From: Clostridium guangxiense
GTDB lineage: Bacteria; Bacillota; Clostridia; Clostridiales; Clostridiaceae
Assembly (NCBI RefSeq): GCF_021043395.1
Contig: NZ_JAJNKE010000011.1
Coordinates: 1-64,000, forward strand
DNA length: 64,000 nt
Direction of reading: 5' to 3'
Below the pieces are notes generated by a model. It ran no database searches and had not been told where the DNA came from. It saw nothing but the letters and a program-made list of their open reading frames with translations. How positions within the stretch are numbered: the stretch's first letter is position 1; every line of letters starts with the position of its first letter. Positions 1 through 8,071 of this stretch are shown piece after piece. The position numbers were made by a program, and so were the translations under genes.

Positions 1-7
1 CATATAA

Positions 8-397
8 ACACATCCTTCTCTTATCTATATTTTAATGTGTTCGGTCTTTCGTGTCTACAATATTATACTAGCACCACTGTTTACGCTGGCTCTGACATGG
101 ATTGCGGCCATTGCCGGACTGTCTGCAAAATCGGTGGATGGTGCAGGTGCCTTTTCATACCCGCTTATCTTTCTTCCATTTATCAGCTCGGCCTTTGTGC
201 CAACCGCTTCTATGCCGGGACCTGTTGGTGCTTTTGCTGAAAACCAGCCAGTTACCTCCATCGTGGATGCTATTCGTGCACTGCTGTTAGGTCAGCCAGT
301 TGGCAATGATATATGGGTTGCTCTTTTATGGTGTGTCGGAATTATGCTTGTAGCTTATATCTTTGCGATGAGAGCGTATAGACGTAAAGCAGCTTAA
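8..397 (+). pseudogene. Remnant of an ABC-2 type (DrrB-like) transporter permease, C-terminal part only
   Basis: The open frame runs from 8 and the first ATG is at 35. About 110 residues (LTWIAAIAGLSAKSV, FAENQPVTSIVDAIRALLLG, final AYRRKAA) match the C-terminal third of antibiotic-exporter ABC-2 permeases, with two hydrophobic segments. An in-frame stop at 5-7 and AT-rich unrelated sequence replace the N-terminal half, and no ribosome binding site precedes the ATG. Two counted 60-base lines inside it have 30 and 33 G+C, far above the surrounding DNA, so it looks like a foreign gene fragment. The gene could also have been complete before a rearrangement at the window edge. It is unlikely to be functional. 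Confidence 0.7.
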
Positions 398-446
398 TGT
401 TTGCAGGCATTAAAATGTAAAACAACTTAATATATCAGTTATAAAA

Positions 447-711
447 GAGCCAGACGCTATATTCAAGGTACTTAGTGACTCGGTAGCTCATATTAGACGA
501 ACTATTCGAACGCAACGAGCTAACCTTGTATGAGCTTACGGCATATTTAATTATGAAGTATAAATTCAACATTTGGCGTTAGGGGATAGCTAAACATTTA
601 TCTGTATTAGATGATGCAGGACGTGTAAAATCAAAACGAAAAGGAAAATATTGAGCACTTATTTTTAGCAATGAACCACTTAAAAATTTGCTAAAAGGAT
701 GGATAGAATAA
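447..711 (+). pseudogene. Frameshifted ArsR-family regulator remnant
   Basis: Three pieces in different frames together read like one small ArsR/SmtB repressor. They are AIFKVLSDS (about 456-482), then LDELFERNELTLYELTA (about 493-545), then IAKHLSVLDDAGRVKSKRKG (586-645). The last piece is interrupted by a TGA and ends NEPLKNLLKGWIE before TAA at 709. These correspond to the N-terminal helix, the turn region and the recognition helix plus wing of a winged-helix repressor. At least two frameshifts and one nonsense codon make it dead. ArsR genes of this kind often accompany ABC-2 exporters, so it probably decayed together with the permease fragment just upstream. Confidence 0.65.
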
Positions 712-831
712 TTTTATAAATCAAACTAATAAACAAATGTTTTATGGGTTTTTTGAGAATAATTTCAGAAGGCCCGTTTTTTGCATATATATTTATGATC
801 TTGAAATATACTAATAAATTTCAAAACAGTG

Positions 832-862
832 TTGACCATAACATTATGTTATAGTGTAATAT
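832..862 (+). promoter_or_regulatory. MerR-type promoter with 19-bp spacer and operator palindrome
   Basis: TTGACC (832-837) and TAATAT (857-862) are separated by 19 bp. The spacer contains the perfect palindrome ATAACAT-T-ATGTTAT (838-852). An over-long spacer with a central dyad is the hallmark of promoters activated by MerR proteins, and the next gene (955) encodes one, so autoregulation is inferred. Confidence 0.75.
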
Positions 863-954
863 AAAAATAGAGATTAAAATGCTAACGAAAACTCACAGCC
901 GGCAGAGTATAAGCCTGCATTTATAGCTCTAAAATCAAAGTTAGAGGTGAAGTT

Positions 955-2160
955 ATGAGAACAGTAAAACAAGTTTCGGATTTAACGGGAATAAGTGTGC
1001 GTATGCTGCATCACTACGATAAAATTGGACTACTAAAACCAACTAAATTAACGGAAGCAGGCTACAGGCTTTATGATGATGAAGCACTTGAAACCCTACA
1101 GCAGATTTTATTTTTTAAAGAACTTGATTTACCACTTAAAGATATTAAGGAAATCATAACTAGCCCTAGTTTTGATAAGATGAAAGCTCTAGAAAGTCAT
1201 AAAAAGCTAATCATTTTAAAAAGAGATAGACTAAATGGAATTATAGAGCTTATAAATAAAACCTTAAAAGGAGCGAATTCCATGAGTTTTAAAGAATTTG
1301 ATATGACCGAATATTATAATGCACTAGAAGATTTTAAAACAGAACACGAAGATAAGGTAATTAAAATGTATGGAAGTGTAGAAAAATATAATGAATTTGT
1401 TGAAAAATGTAGGGCTAAAGAAGTTGATATTGCTAAAGAAGCTGTAAAGCATTATGGAAGTATAAAAAAGTTTGCTGAAGCCATAAAGAAAAATTTAAAT
1501 AGTGATGCAATTACTAAAGCAGAACAAATTGATGAGTTTAAAAAAGATTGTCTTTATGATAGGAATCCAAAATTAAGGAAATTGTATAAAAAAATAACAG
1601 CTGACTTGAGCAAAGATCCTTCTTCAAAGGAGATTCAACAAATTGCTGGAGAAATAACTAATATAGTTAAAAGAGACTATGAGGTTTTTAAAAATGAACT
1701 TGGAGATTATTATTGGTATACTTCGGTAAGAAATTGCTTGGAGTTTCCTAAAGGTTTAGTGAAAAACTATGATGGAAGTGGTATGTCATGGTTAGAGGCA
1801 ATAGATAAAAAGTATGGTGAAGGTGCCGCTAAATTTACAGGAAAAGCTTTGAAAATTTACTTGGGAGATTACGAGCCTAAAATAGAAAAGCTATATAAAA
1901 AGCTTAGAGCCGATTTAAGTAAAGATCCTACTTCAAATGAAATTCAACAAATTGTTTTTGAGATAGCAAAAGAAACTAGAAGACAAAATGAAGTTCTGAA
2001 GGTAGATAGTGGAGAGAATTTTTTTGGATATATGGCAGATTTTTATTTATCAAAGCCTACATTTATCAAAGCAACAGATAAAAAATATGGAGAGGGTGCA
2101 GCAAAATTTATTGGGGAAGCTTTCAAATTTTATTCTGAAAATAAAATTGAGATGAAATAA
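955..2160 (+). CDS. MerR-family regulator with duplicated TipAS-like C-terminal domain
   Basis: Residues 1-70 form a MerR winged helix (VSDLTGISVRMLHHYDKIGL, GYRLYDDEALETLQQI), followed by a dimerisation helix to about 110. The remaining 290 residues resemble the TipAS antibiotic-recognition domain of TipA/Mta-type regulators. The C-terminal unit is duplicated. About residues 205-295 and 306-395 share LYKK(I/L)xADLSKDPxSxEIQQI and end with DKKYGEGAAKF(T/I)G, so the protein (401 aa) is much longer than the usual 250-aa TipAL-type protein. It probably senses a hydrophobic or antibiotic-like ligand. The ATG follows AGAGGTGAAG. A MerR-type promoter lies at 832-862, and the gene appears monocistronic, so the target beyond itself is unknown. 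Confidence 0.85.
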   Translation: MRTVKQVSDLTGISVRMLHHYDKIGLLKPTKLTEAGYRLYDDEALETLQQILFFKELDLPLKDIKEIITSPSFDKMKALESHKKLIILKRDRLNGIIELINKTLKGANSMSFKEFDMTEYYNALEDFKTEHEDKVIKMYGSVEKYNEFVEKCRAKEVDIAKEAVKHYGSIKKFAEAIKKNLNSDAITKAEQIDEFKKDCLYDRNPKLRKLYKKITADLSKDPSSKEIQQIAGEITNIVKRDYEVFKNELGDYYWYTSVRNCLEFPKGLVKNYDGSGMSWLEAIDKKYGEGAAKFTGKALKIYLGDYEPKIEKLYKKLRADLSKDPTSNEIQQIVFEIAKETRRQNEVLKVDSGENFFGYMADFYLSKPTFIKATDKKYGEGAAKFIGEAFKFYSENKIEMK

Positions 2161-2169
2161 TAATATTTG

Positions 2170-2227
2170 GAGATGTTAAACGGAAGTTATGAATCTAAGA
2201 TTTATTAGCTTCCATTTAAACCATCTC
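2170..2227 (+). other. Long imperfect hairpin downstream of the MerR/TipAS gene
   Basis: GAGATG-TTAAACGGAAG (2170 on) pairs with CTTCCATTTAAACCATCTC ending at 2227. No clear T-tract follows, so it is either a weak terminator or a small repeat. Confidence 0.4.
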
Positions 2228-2327
2228 TTCAATAGTTACTTTTAATGTCTTTCGCCTTAATAAGAGCAAAGCATATTTAAATGTTAAATATAAGATGTAA
2301 ATGCCTAAGCAGATTTTTAAATATTAA

Positions 2328-2378
2328 TTGACAATAAAAAAAATAAATGCTAATATACATTTAACGTTAACGTTAAAT
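2328..2378 (+). promoter_or_regulatory. Promoter and 20-bp perfect palindromic operator of the MerR/MFS pair
   Basis: TTGACA (2328-2333), a 17-bp spacer and TAATAT (2351-2356) form a near-consensus promoter. Immediately downstream at 2359-2378 lies ATTTAACGTTAACGTTAAAT, a perfect palindrome overlapping the expected transcription start. A related site (2822-2839) precedes the MFS gene. The position after the -10 box suggests repression. Confidence 0.75.
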
Positions 2379-2393
2379 AAGGGAGTGAACTAC

Positions 2394-2792
2394 GTGAGTT
2401 ACAAAATTGGGGAAATAGCTAAGCTTACTAATTTGACAACTAGAACAATTCGATATTATGAAGGTCTTGGATTATTAGGAGCTAGAGAAAAAAGGTCTCA
2501 GGGTCAGCTTAGGTTATTTGATAATCACGATATTAAGCGTTTAAAAAAAATTCAGATGCTAAAAGATCTTGGGTTAACTTTAGAAGAAATTAGTAAAGTA
2601 ATTGAACTATACTTTACAGATGGCCAAGTTTTGGAAGGGAAACGTCGTGTAATTAATATTTTAAAGGAGCATATCAAAACTGCTGAAGAAAAAATTAAAG
2701 AATTAAATACATTTAAAAAGGAATGTGAAGAAAATATCTTAAAACTAGAATTGATTATTGAAAAGTCACATATGCAAGAGAAAAACAAATAG
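2394..2792 (+). CDS. MerR-family transcriptional regulator
   Basis: A 132-aa protein has the MerR helix-turn-helix at residues 1-70 (YKIGEIAKLTNLTTRTIRYY, GQLRLFDNHDIKRLKKI) and a coiled-coil helix rich in Lys/Glu at 80-125. The GTG at 2394 is chosen because GGGAG lies 9 bases upstream and the conserved N-terminus starts there. The longer open frame back to 2328 would run through the promoter. No metal-binding cysteine pair typical of CueR/ZntR is seen at the C-terminus, so a drug or organic effector is more likely. It lies 73 bp upstream of an MFS pump, which it probably controls. Confidence 0.85.
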   Translation: MSYKIGEIAKLTNLTTRTIRYYEGLGLLGAREKRSQGQLRLFDNHDIKRLKKIQMLKDLGLTLEEISKVIELYFTDGQVLEGKRRVINILKEHIKTAEEKIKELNTFKKECEENILKLELIIEKSHMQEKNK

Positions 2793-2821
2793 GGATTTTC
2801 ATATTTGTTTTTTACTTACTA

Positions 2822-2839
2822 TTTTACGTTTACGTTAAA
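2822..2839 (+). promoter_or_regulatory. Second copy of the operator, before the MFS gene
   Basis: TTTTACGTTTACGTTAAA matches the operator at 2359-2378 at most positions and lies 27 bp before the MFS start codon. Confidence 0.55.
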
Positions 2840-2865
2840 GTTATATAATTGGAGGATTAATCTTA

Positions 2866-4077
2866 ATGAATCAGTATGAAAAAATAAATATTCAACAAAA
2901 ATTTAAACTAAGCCGCTTTCTTGTTGTTTTAATGTCAATAGCTAGCGGCATTACTGTAGCTAACTTATATTATTCTCAGCCGTTATTAGAAAATCTTTCA
3001 AGGTTTTTTAATGTATCTTCAACCATGATTGGAATTTCAGCTATGTTAATACAAATTGGTTATGCAATTGGGCTAATTTTTTTAGTTCCGTTAGGAGACA
3101 TTATAGAACATCGCTTTTTAATTATGACGATGCTGTTTTGTTCTATGGCAGCGCTAATTGGACTTTCTTTTGCTTCAAACGTGAAATGGCTATTTGTTGG
3201 ATCTTTATTAGTTGGGATGACTTCAATTACACCAATGCTCATTGTGACTTTAGCAGCGCATTTGGCGGAGCCTGCTTATAGAGGTCGTGTAATTGGAAAC
3301 GTCATGAGTGGATTGTTAATTGGCATGTTGCTGTCTCGGACATTTAGTGGCGTTGTTGGAGCAGCTTTAGGTTGGCAAGTTGTTTATCGTATAGCAGCTG
3401 TGATGATGGGACTACTTATTTTAATATTTTACTTTTTACTACCCGAAATTTCTTCCGATACAGTAATGAGTTATGGAAAATTACTTAAGTCTTTAGTAGG
3501 TTTACTTAAAAAGCAAGCTGTATTAAGAAGAGCTTCATTAATTGGTGCAATGATGTTTGCCACCTTTAGTGATTTTTGGACTACACTCTCATTTTTGTTG
3601 AAATCCCCAACCTATAATATGGGGGCTCAAGCTGCTGGAATATTTGGTTTGCTGGGAGTAGTAGGAGCCTTAGCAGCTTCTATTGTAGGGAGAATTTCTG
3701 ATAAAAAGGGTCCGCGCTTTACTTTAACCATAGCAATTGTATTTTCTTTTGCGTCATATGTTTGCCTTTGGGTTTTTGGATATAATATGTGGGGACTTAT
3801 TATCGGCATAATTTTATTAGACTTAGGTGTGCAATCTGGTCAAATTTCTAATCAAGCGGGCATTAATGATTTAGATGCTGCAGCACGTAGTCGTAATAAC
3901 GCTGTATACATGGCTTTTTATTTTATAGGTGGAGCAGTGGGATCTTTTCTTGGTTCATATTTCTGGGGATTGTTTGGTTGGACAGGAGTATGTGCAGTAG
4001 GAATAGTTTTTCAAATTATTGCGGCCGTGACCCATATTATAGGTACAAGGCGAAGAGAATCTAAAATTTTATTTTGA
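2866..4077 (+). CDS. MFS transporter, probably drug or metabolite efflux
   Basis: This 403-aa protein has about 12 hydrophobic segments. The first holds ASGITVANLYYSQPLL, and the loop between helices 2 and 3 carries PLGDIIEHR, an MFS motif A variant of the DHA1-like families. A second motif A-like loop (GRISDKKGPR) opens the second half near residue 280, as expected for the duplicated 6+6 fold. GGAGG lies 10 bases before the ATG. The gene follows a MerR regulator with a shared palindromic operator, which suggests inducible export. The substrate cannot be read from the sequence. Confidence 0.8.
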   Translation: MNQYEKINIQQKFKLSRFLVVLMSIASGITVANLYYSQPLLENLSRFFNVSSTMIGISAMLIQIGYAIGLIFLVPLGDIIEHRFLIMTMLFCSMAALIGLSFASNVKWLFVGSLLVGMTSITPMLIVTLAAHLAEPAYRGRVIGNVMSGLLIGMLLSRTFSGVVGAALGWQVVYRIAAVMMGLLILIFYFLLPEISSDTVMSYGKLLKSLVGLLKKQAVLRRASLIGAMMFATFSDFWTTLSFLLKSPTYNMGAQAAGIFGLLGVVGALAASIVGRISDKKGPRFTLTIAIVFSFASYVCLWVFGYNMWGLIIGIILLDLGVQSGQISNQAGINDLDAAARSRNNAVYMAFYFIGGAVGSFLGSYFWGLFGWTGVCAVGIVFQIIAAVTHIIGTRRRESKILF

Positions 4078-4203
4078 AAACAAAAACAATGCGGATTTTT
4101 GTAATTAATAAAATTTTATTATAAAGCTAATAATAAAGAGTCATTATGTTATAATTATAAAAACAATATTTTTGGGAAATATACAAAGGTTAGGAGGATT
4201 TTT

Positions 4204-4725
4204 ATGATTCTTTCAGGAAAAAAAATAAAAGAAGGATTAGGAAAAGAAATAATAATAGAGCCTTTTAATGGAAAACAGCTTAATCCAAATAGTTATAACT
4301 TAAAATTGCATAATGAACTTCTTGTTTACGATGAAGAAGTTTTAGATATGAAGAAGGAAAATAAAGCAAGTAAGCTTATAATACCAGAGGAGGGAATAGT
4401 TTTACAGCCAAGGAAACTGTATCTTGGAAGAACTATGGAATATACGGAAACAGATAAATATGTGCCTATGCTTGAAGGAAGGTCATCTGTTGGAAGACTA
4501 GGGCTTTTCATACATGTAACAGCAGGATTTGGAGACGTTGGTTTTCATGGATATTGGACGCTTGAAATATTCTGTGTTCAGCCTATAAGAATTTATTCTG
4601 GAGTGGAAATTTGCCAAATTTATTATCATGATATTGATGGAGAGTATGATAAATATTCTAGTGGCAAGTACCAAAATAATGAGGGTATTCAGCCAAGTTT
4701 GCTTTATAAAGATTTCAATAAATAA
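4204..4725 (+). CDS. dcd: dCTP deaminase
   Basis: The 173-aa product deaminates dCTP to dUTP for dTMP synthesis in the cytoplasm, acting as a trimer of the dUTPase fold. The signature region around residues 92-122 is clear: EGRSSVGRLGLF, HVTAGFGD, and WTLEI with the catalytic Glu. LNPNSYNLKL near residue 27 is the conserved N-terminal motif. Length is typical. The ATG is preceded by AGGAGG. The bifunctional dUMP-forming variant cannot be excluded by eye. It stands alone, with a repeat element downstream. Confidence 0.93.
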   Translation: MILSGKKIKEGLGKEIIIEPFNGKQLNPNSYNLKLHNELLVYDEEVLDMKKENKASKLIIPEEGIVLQPRKLYLGRTMEYTETDKYVPMLEGRSSVGRLGLFIHVTAGFGDVGFHGYWTLEIFCVQPIRIYSGVEICQIYYHDIDGEYDKYSSGKYQNNEGIQPSLLYKDFNK

Positions 4726-4809
4726 AAGTATAGTAAACTACTAGAAGATTTAGAAATATATTTTGTGAGGTTTGGCAAGTAATTTATAAATATTAAGAGC
4801 ACAAAGTAT

Positions 4810-4985
4810 AGAGTACAGAGTACAGTGAAGGATGATTTTTCTCCACTATCGCTTTGAAAAATCTAAAACTTAATGCTAACGCAGTGGCAGCATATATGGG
4901 GATCAGCGCAGCTGACAAATATATAAGTTCTAAGATTTACCTAAGTGAAACGAAAGGTAAATCTACTTTAACTCTACTCTGTATA
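4810..4985. repeat. Dispersed intergenic repeat, family C copy 1
   Basis: It begins AGAGTACAGAGTACAG then AAGGATGATTTTTC and ends ATCTACTTTAACTCTACTCTGTA, so the ends are inverted. Several internal short hairpins (AGCGCAGCT, TTTACC...GGTAAA) are present. The same modules recur at 41663-41801 and, in part, at 62656-62790 and near 16570. Confidence 0.65.
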
Positions 4986-5067
4986 AAAGTTAAGTGTTAC
5001 TAAAAAATTTTCAGTTGATTTAAGAGTTGTATGTAATTTTGAAAAACGTGGAAGTGAGGGTTTAATA

Positions 5068-6297
5068 ATGGAACAAAATTTATTAAAAAAGTATGCAGAG
5101 CTCGTAGTTAAAATAGGAGTTAACATACAAAAGAATCAAACACTTGTTGTAAGTTCTCCTATTGAGTGTGCTGACTTTGTTAGAGAAATATCCGAAGAGG
5201 CATATAAGTGTGGAGCTAGAGATGTTGAGGTAAGATGGAAGGATGATAAGCTTTCAAGAATAAAATACCTTAATGCTCCAGAAGAAATTTTTGAAGAATT
5301 TCCTGAATGGCAGAAGGAATTTTATATATCCTATGCTAGAGGAGGAGCAGCTTTTCTTAGTATAGCTGCATCAGATCCAGAAGCGCTTAAAGGGGTAGAT
5401 CCAGACAGAATGGTAAAAGCAGAAAAAGCCACTGATGCTGCAATAAAGGAATATGTAGAAAGAATGATGAGTGATAAGAATTCATGGTGCGTAGTATCTA
5501 TGCCTACAAAAAAATGGGCGCAAAAAGTTTTTCCTAATGTTTCAGAGGAAGAAGCAGTTAAAAAATTGGGAGAAGCAATAGCAAAGACTATAAGGCTTAA
5601 TGAAGAAGATCCTGTAAGTGCGTGGATGAAACATAAGGATAATATGATTAAAAATGCAGAGTTTTTAAATAAATATAAATTTAAATACCTTAAATATAAA
5701 AATTCCTTGGGAACAGATTTAAAGATAGAGTTGCCAGAAGGTCATATGTGGCTTGCAGCTTCGTCAAAAACTCCAGAGGGAATAGAATTTATACCTAATA
5801 TGCCAACAGAAGAAGTATTCACTCTTCCTAAGAAAACAGGGGTAGACGGAAAGGTTGTTAGCTCAAAACCTTTAAATTATAATGGAAATTTAATTGACAA
5901 TTTTTCAATTACCTTTAAAGCTGGAAGAATTGTAGATTATGCTGCTGAAAAGGGTTATGAAAATTTAAAGAGCATGATAGAAACAGATGAAGGATCTCAT
6001 TATCTTGGAGAGGTAGCTTTGGTTCCATATGATTCTCCAATTTCAAACTCAAACATATTATTTTATAATACTTTATTTGATGAAAATGCTTCATGCCATT
6101 TAGCAATAGGAAAGGCTTACCCAACATGTATAAAGGATGGTAGTGATATGTCAAAAGAAGAACTTGAAGCTTTGGGTGTAAATGATTCTATAACACATGT
6201 GGATTTTATGGTAGGAACAAGCGACTTAAGTATAGTAGGAGTTACGGAAAGTGGAGAAGAAGTAACTGTATTTAAAGATGGAAACTTTAATATCTAA
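5068..6297 (+). CDS. Aminopeptidase, M29 (thermophilic aminopeptidase) family
   Basis: The 409-aa protein matches the cytoplasmic M29 metallo-aminopeptidases (AmpS, aminopeptidase T/II). It has the typical N-terminus (KYAELVVKIGVNIQKNQTLVV). The metal-site segments are FIPNMPTEEVFTLP near 250, DEGSHYLGEVALVP near 312, NTLFDENASCHLAIGKAY near 335 and the C-terminal HVDFMVGTSDL. The length is standard for the family. GTGAGGG lies 12 bases before the ATG. It likely releases N-terminal amino acids from peptides. Large hairpin repeats flank it on both sides, so it is probably monocistronic. Confidence 0.9.
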   Translation: MEQNLLKKYAELVVKIGVNIQKNQTLVVSSPIECADFVREISEEAYKCGARDVEVRWKDDKLSRIKYLNAPEEIFEEFPEWQKEFYISYARGGAAFLSIAASDPEALKGVDPDRMVKAEKATDAAIKEYVERMMSDKNSWCVVSMPTKKWAQKVFPNVSEEEAVKKLGEAIAKTIRLNEEDPVSAWMKHKDNMIKNAEFLNKYKFKYLKYKNSLGTDLKIELPEGHMWLAASSKTPEGIEFIPNMPTEEVFTLPKKTGVDGKVVSSKPLNYNGNLIDNFSITFKAGRIVDYAAEKGYENLKSMIETDEGSHYLGEVALVPYDSPISNSNILFYNTLFDENASCHLAIGKAYPTCIKDGSDMSKEELEALGVNDSITHVDFMVGTSDLSIVGVTESGEEVTVFKDGNFNI

Positions 6298-6342
6298 ATG
6301 GAATTTTATGAATGATGCTGAGGTTATTCATAGTTTAAAAAT

Positions 6343-6661
6343 ATTGCGAACTAATTCGAGTTAAGGGTTTTAACTTGCCTTGCTCGTTAAAAGACTAACT
6401 TTTTCACTTATGTGAAAAGTGAAGGGTTTGACGATGCTTTGCACGTCAAAGGTGAACTTTTCGTCTAAAGCCAAAAGTTAAGGTGATTTTTCCTTCTCTT
6501 AGCTACGGAAAAATAAATAAATTAAAGATTTTCTGTAGTAAAACGGAAGAAAATCATCATTAACTTTTTACTGAAGGTAAAAAAGTTCACCTTTTAGCGA
6601 GCAGAGCAAGTTAAAACCCTTCACCCTTAGCTTTTTCGCCTTCTTTTTAGGCGAAAAAAAT
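6343..6661. repeat. Dispersed long hairpin repeat, family A copy 3 (diverged), ending in a terminator-like stem
   Basis: It carries the same ordered modules as the 315-bp repeats at 24830 and 56909 but at lower identity: TTAAAACCCTTCAC, CACTTATGTGAAAAGTGAAG, AAAGGTGAACTTTT, TACGGAAAA, and GAGCAGAGC. Left and right halves are inverted. It ends in TTTTTCGCC (6632-6640) and GGCGAAAAA (6650-6658), which can act as a terminator for the aminopeptidase gene. There is no gene between 6298 and 6747. Confidence 0.65.
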
Positions 6662-6747
6662 TATTTATTACTTCGCAATCTTTATATTTAGTGTATCAAT
6701 CCCATTAGTTATATATATTAAAGAATTGAAGTAAGAAGGTAGTATAA

Positions 6748-7365
6748 TTGAGTAATATAATTAAATCATCGAGACTTGATGAAGTGTACGGGGAATATTA
6801 CAGTGAAGAGAGTTCAAAAGCTCTGGCTGTAATATTTCCAGGATTAAAATATGGTCATGATAAACCGCTTCTTCACTATGCCAGAAAAGCGGCACAAATA
6901 AGTGGAAAAGACGTGCTTTGTCTTAATTATGAAAAAAAGCTTGATTGGGATGATATAGGCAAGCCGATTATAGATGTAGTATCTGATGCATGCTTAAGTA
7001 TTTTAGATAAGTGTATGAAAAAAGGATACAAAAGTATTTATTTTTTAAGCAAGAGCATAGGAACAGAAGTTGCTGGTAATGTAGCTGAGAAATTTAAATA
7101 TGGCAATGTAAAGTTTCTGTACCTAACTCCAACGTATTTTGCTGTAAAATATATTTGTAAATCAAAATGCTTTGCAATTGCTGGAACTAATGATAATATA
7201 TTTAAGGATGAATACATAGAAAAGGTTAAAAGAAGTGATAATGTAAGGTTAATGCTTATAGAGGGTGGAAATCATTCTCTTGAACTTTCAAACGATTTGA
7301 TTGGAAGCATTGATATATTAAAAAAAGTTGTTAAAGTTTATATTGATTTCTTTGAGGAGGAGTAA
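6748..7365 (+). CDS. Alpha/beta hydrolase-fold protein
   Basis: A 205-aa cytoplasmic protein starts at TTG (6748) with GAAGG 11 bases upstream. An early strand and oxyanion segment (AVIFPGLKYGHD, 27-38), a nucleophile-elbow-like YFLSKSIGTEVA near 107-118 (S in SKSIG) and a late GGNHSLEL supplying the histidine (about 178) support a serine alpha/beta hydrolase. The substrate is unknown. The stop codon lies one base before the pyrE start at 7367, so the two genes are translationally linked. The same neighbour pair is known upstream of hydA in C. acetobutylicum. Confidence 0.75.
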   Translation: MSNIIKSSRLDEVYGEYYSEESSKALAVIFPGLKYGHDKPLLHYARKAAQISGKDVLCLNYEKKLDWDDIGKPIIDVVSDACLSILDKCMKKGYKSIYFLSKSIGTEVAGNVAEKFKYGNVKFLYLTPTYFAVKYICKSKCFAIAGTNDNIFKDEYIEKVKRSDNVRLMLIEGGNHSLELSNDLIGSIDILKKVVKVYIDFFEEE

Positions 7366-7366
7366 A

Positions 7367-8041
7367 ATGGAAAAGTATAAAGAAGAATTTATTGAATTTA
7401 TGGTTGAAAGTAATGTGCTTACTTTTGGAGATTTTATTACGAAAAGCGGAAGGAAAACTCCATTTTTTATAAACACAGGAAACTATACAACAGGAAAGCA
7501 GTTAAGCAAACTTGGCGAATATTATGCAAAGGCTATTCATGACAACTTTGGAGATGATTTTGATATACTATTTGGACCAGCATATAAGGGAATTCCATTA
7601 AGTGTTACAGCAGCTATAGCACTTAATAATTTATATAATATTAATGCATCTTACTGCTCCAACAGAAAAGAAATTAAAGACCATGGAGATAAAGGAATAC
7701 TTCTTGGATCAAAAATTAAAGACAATGATAGAGTTGTAATTATTGAAGATGTTACAACAGCAGGAACTTCTGTATATGAAACTATGCCACTTTTAAAAAC
7801 GCAAGCTGATGTAAGTGTAAAAGGACTTATAATATCTGTTGATAGAATGGAAAGAGGAAAGGGAGAAAAATCTGCCTTAACTGAGCTTAACGAAAAATTC
7901 GGTTTCAAGACATGTTCCATAGTTACAATGGAAGAGGTTGTAAAATATCTTTATGATAAAACGATAAATGGCAAGGTTTTAATTGACAGCAAAATGAAAA
8001 AGAGAATAGATGACTATTATAAAGAGTACGGTGTAAAATAA
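7367..8041 (+). CDS. pyrE: Orotate phosphoribosyltransferase
   Basis: The 224-aa enzyme converts orotate and PRPP to OMP in pyrimidine synthesis. The PRPP-binding motif VVIIEDVTTAGTSVYE is near residues 122-137, LFGPAYKGIPL near 67-77 forms the active-site loop, and FFINTG near 27-32 binds orotate. The ATG at 7367 follows GAGGAGG. A longer frame from 7328 overlaps the preceding gene and lacks a ribosome site. It faces hydA across a shared terminator, the gene order known from C. acetobutylicum. Confidence 0.95.
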   Translation: MEKYKEEFIEFMVESNVLTFGDFITKSGRKTPFFINTGNYTTGKQLSKLGEYYAKAIHDNFGDDFDILFGPAYKGIPLSVTAAIALNNLYNINASYCSNRKEIKDHGDKGILLGSKIKDNDRVVIIEDVTTAGTSVYETMPLLKTQADVSVKGLIISVDRMERGKGEKSALTELNEKFGFKTCSIVTMEEVVKYLYDKTINGKVLIDSKMKKRIDDYYKEYGVK

Positions 8042-8071
8042 AAAAATAAGGCTTGTGGCCTTATTTTTTTA
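8041..8071. terminator. Bidirectional terminator between pyrE and hydA
   Basis: AAAAATAAGGC, a four-base TTGT loop and GCCTTATTTTTTT give an A/T-flanked GC stem working on both strands. The hydA stop codon (8069-8071, minus) lies at its edge. Confidence 0.9.
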
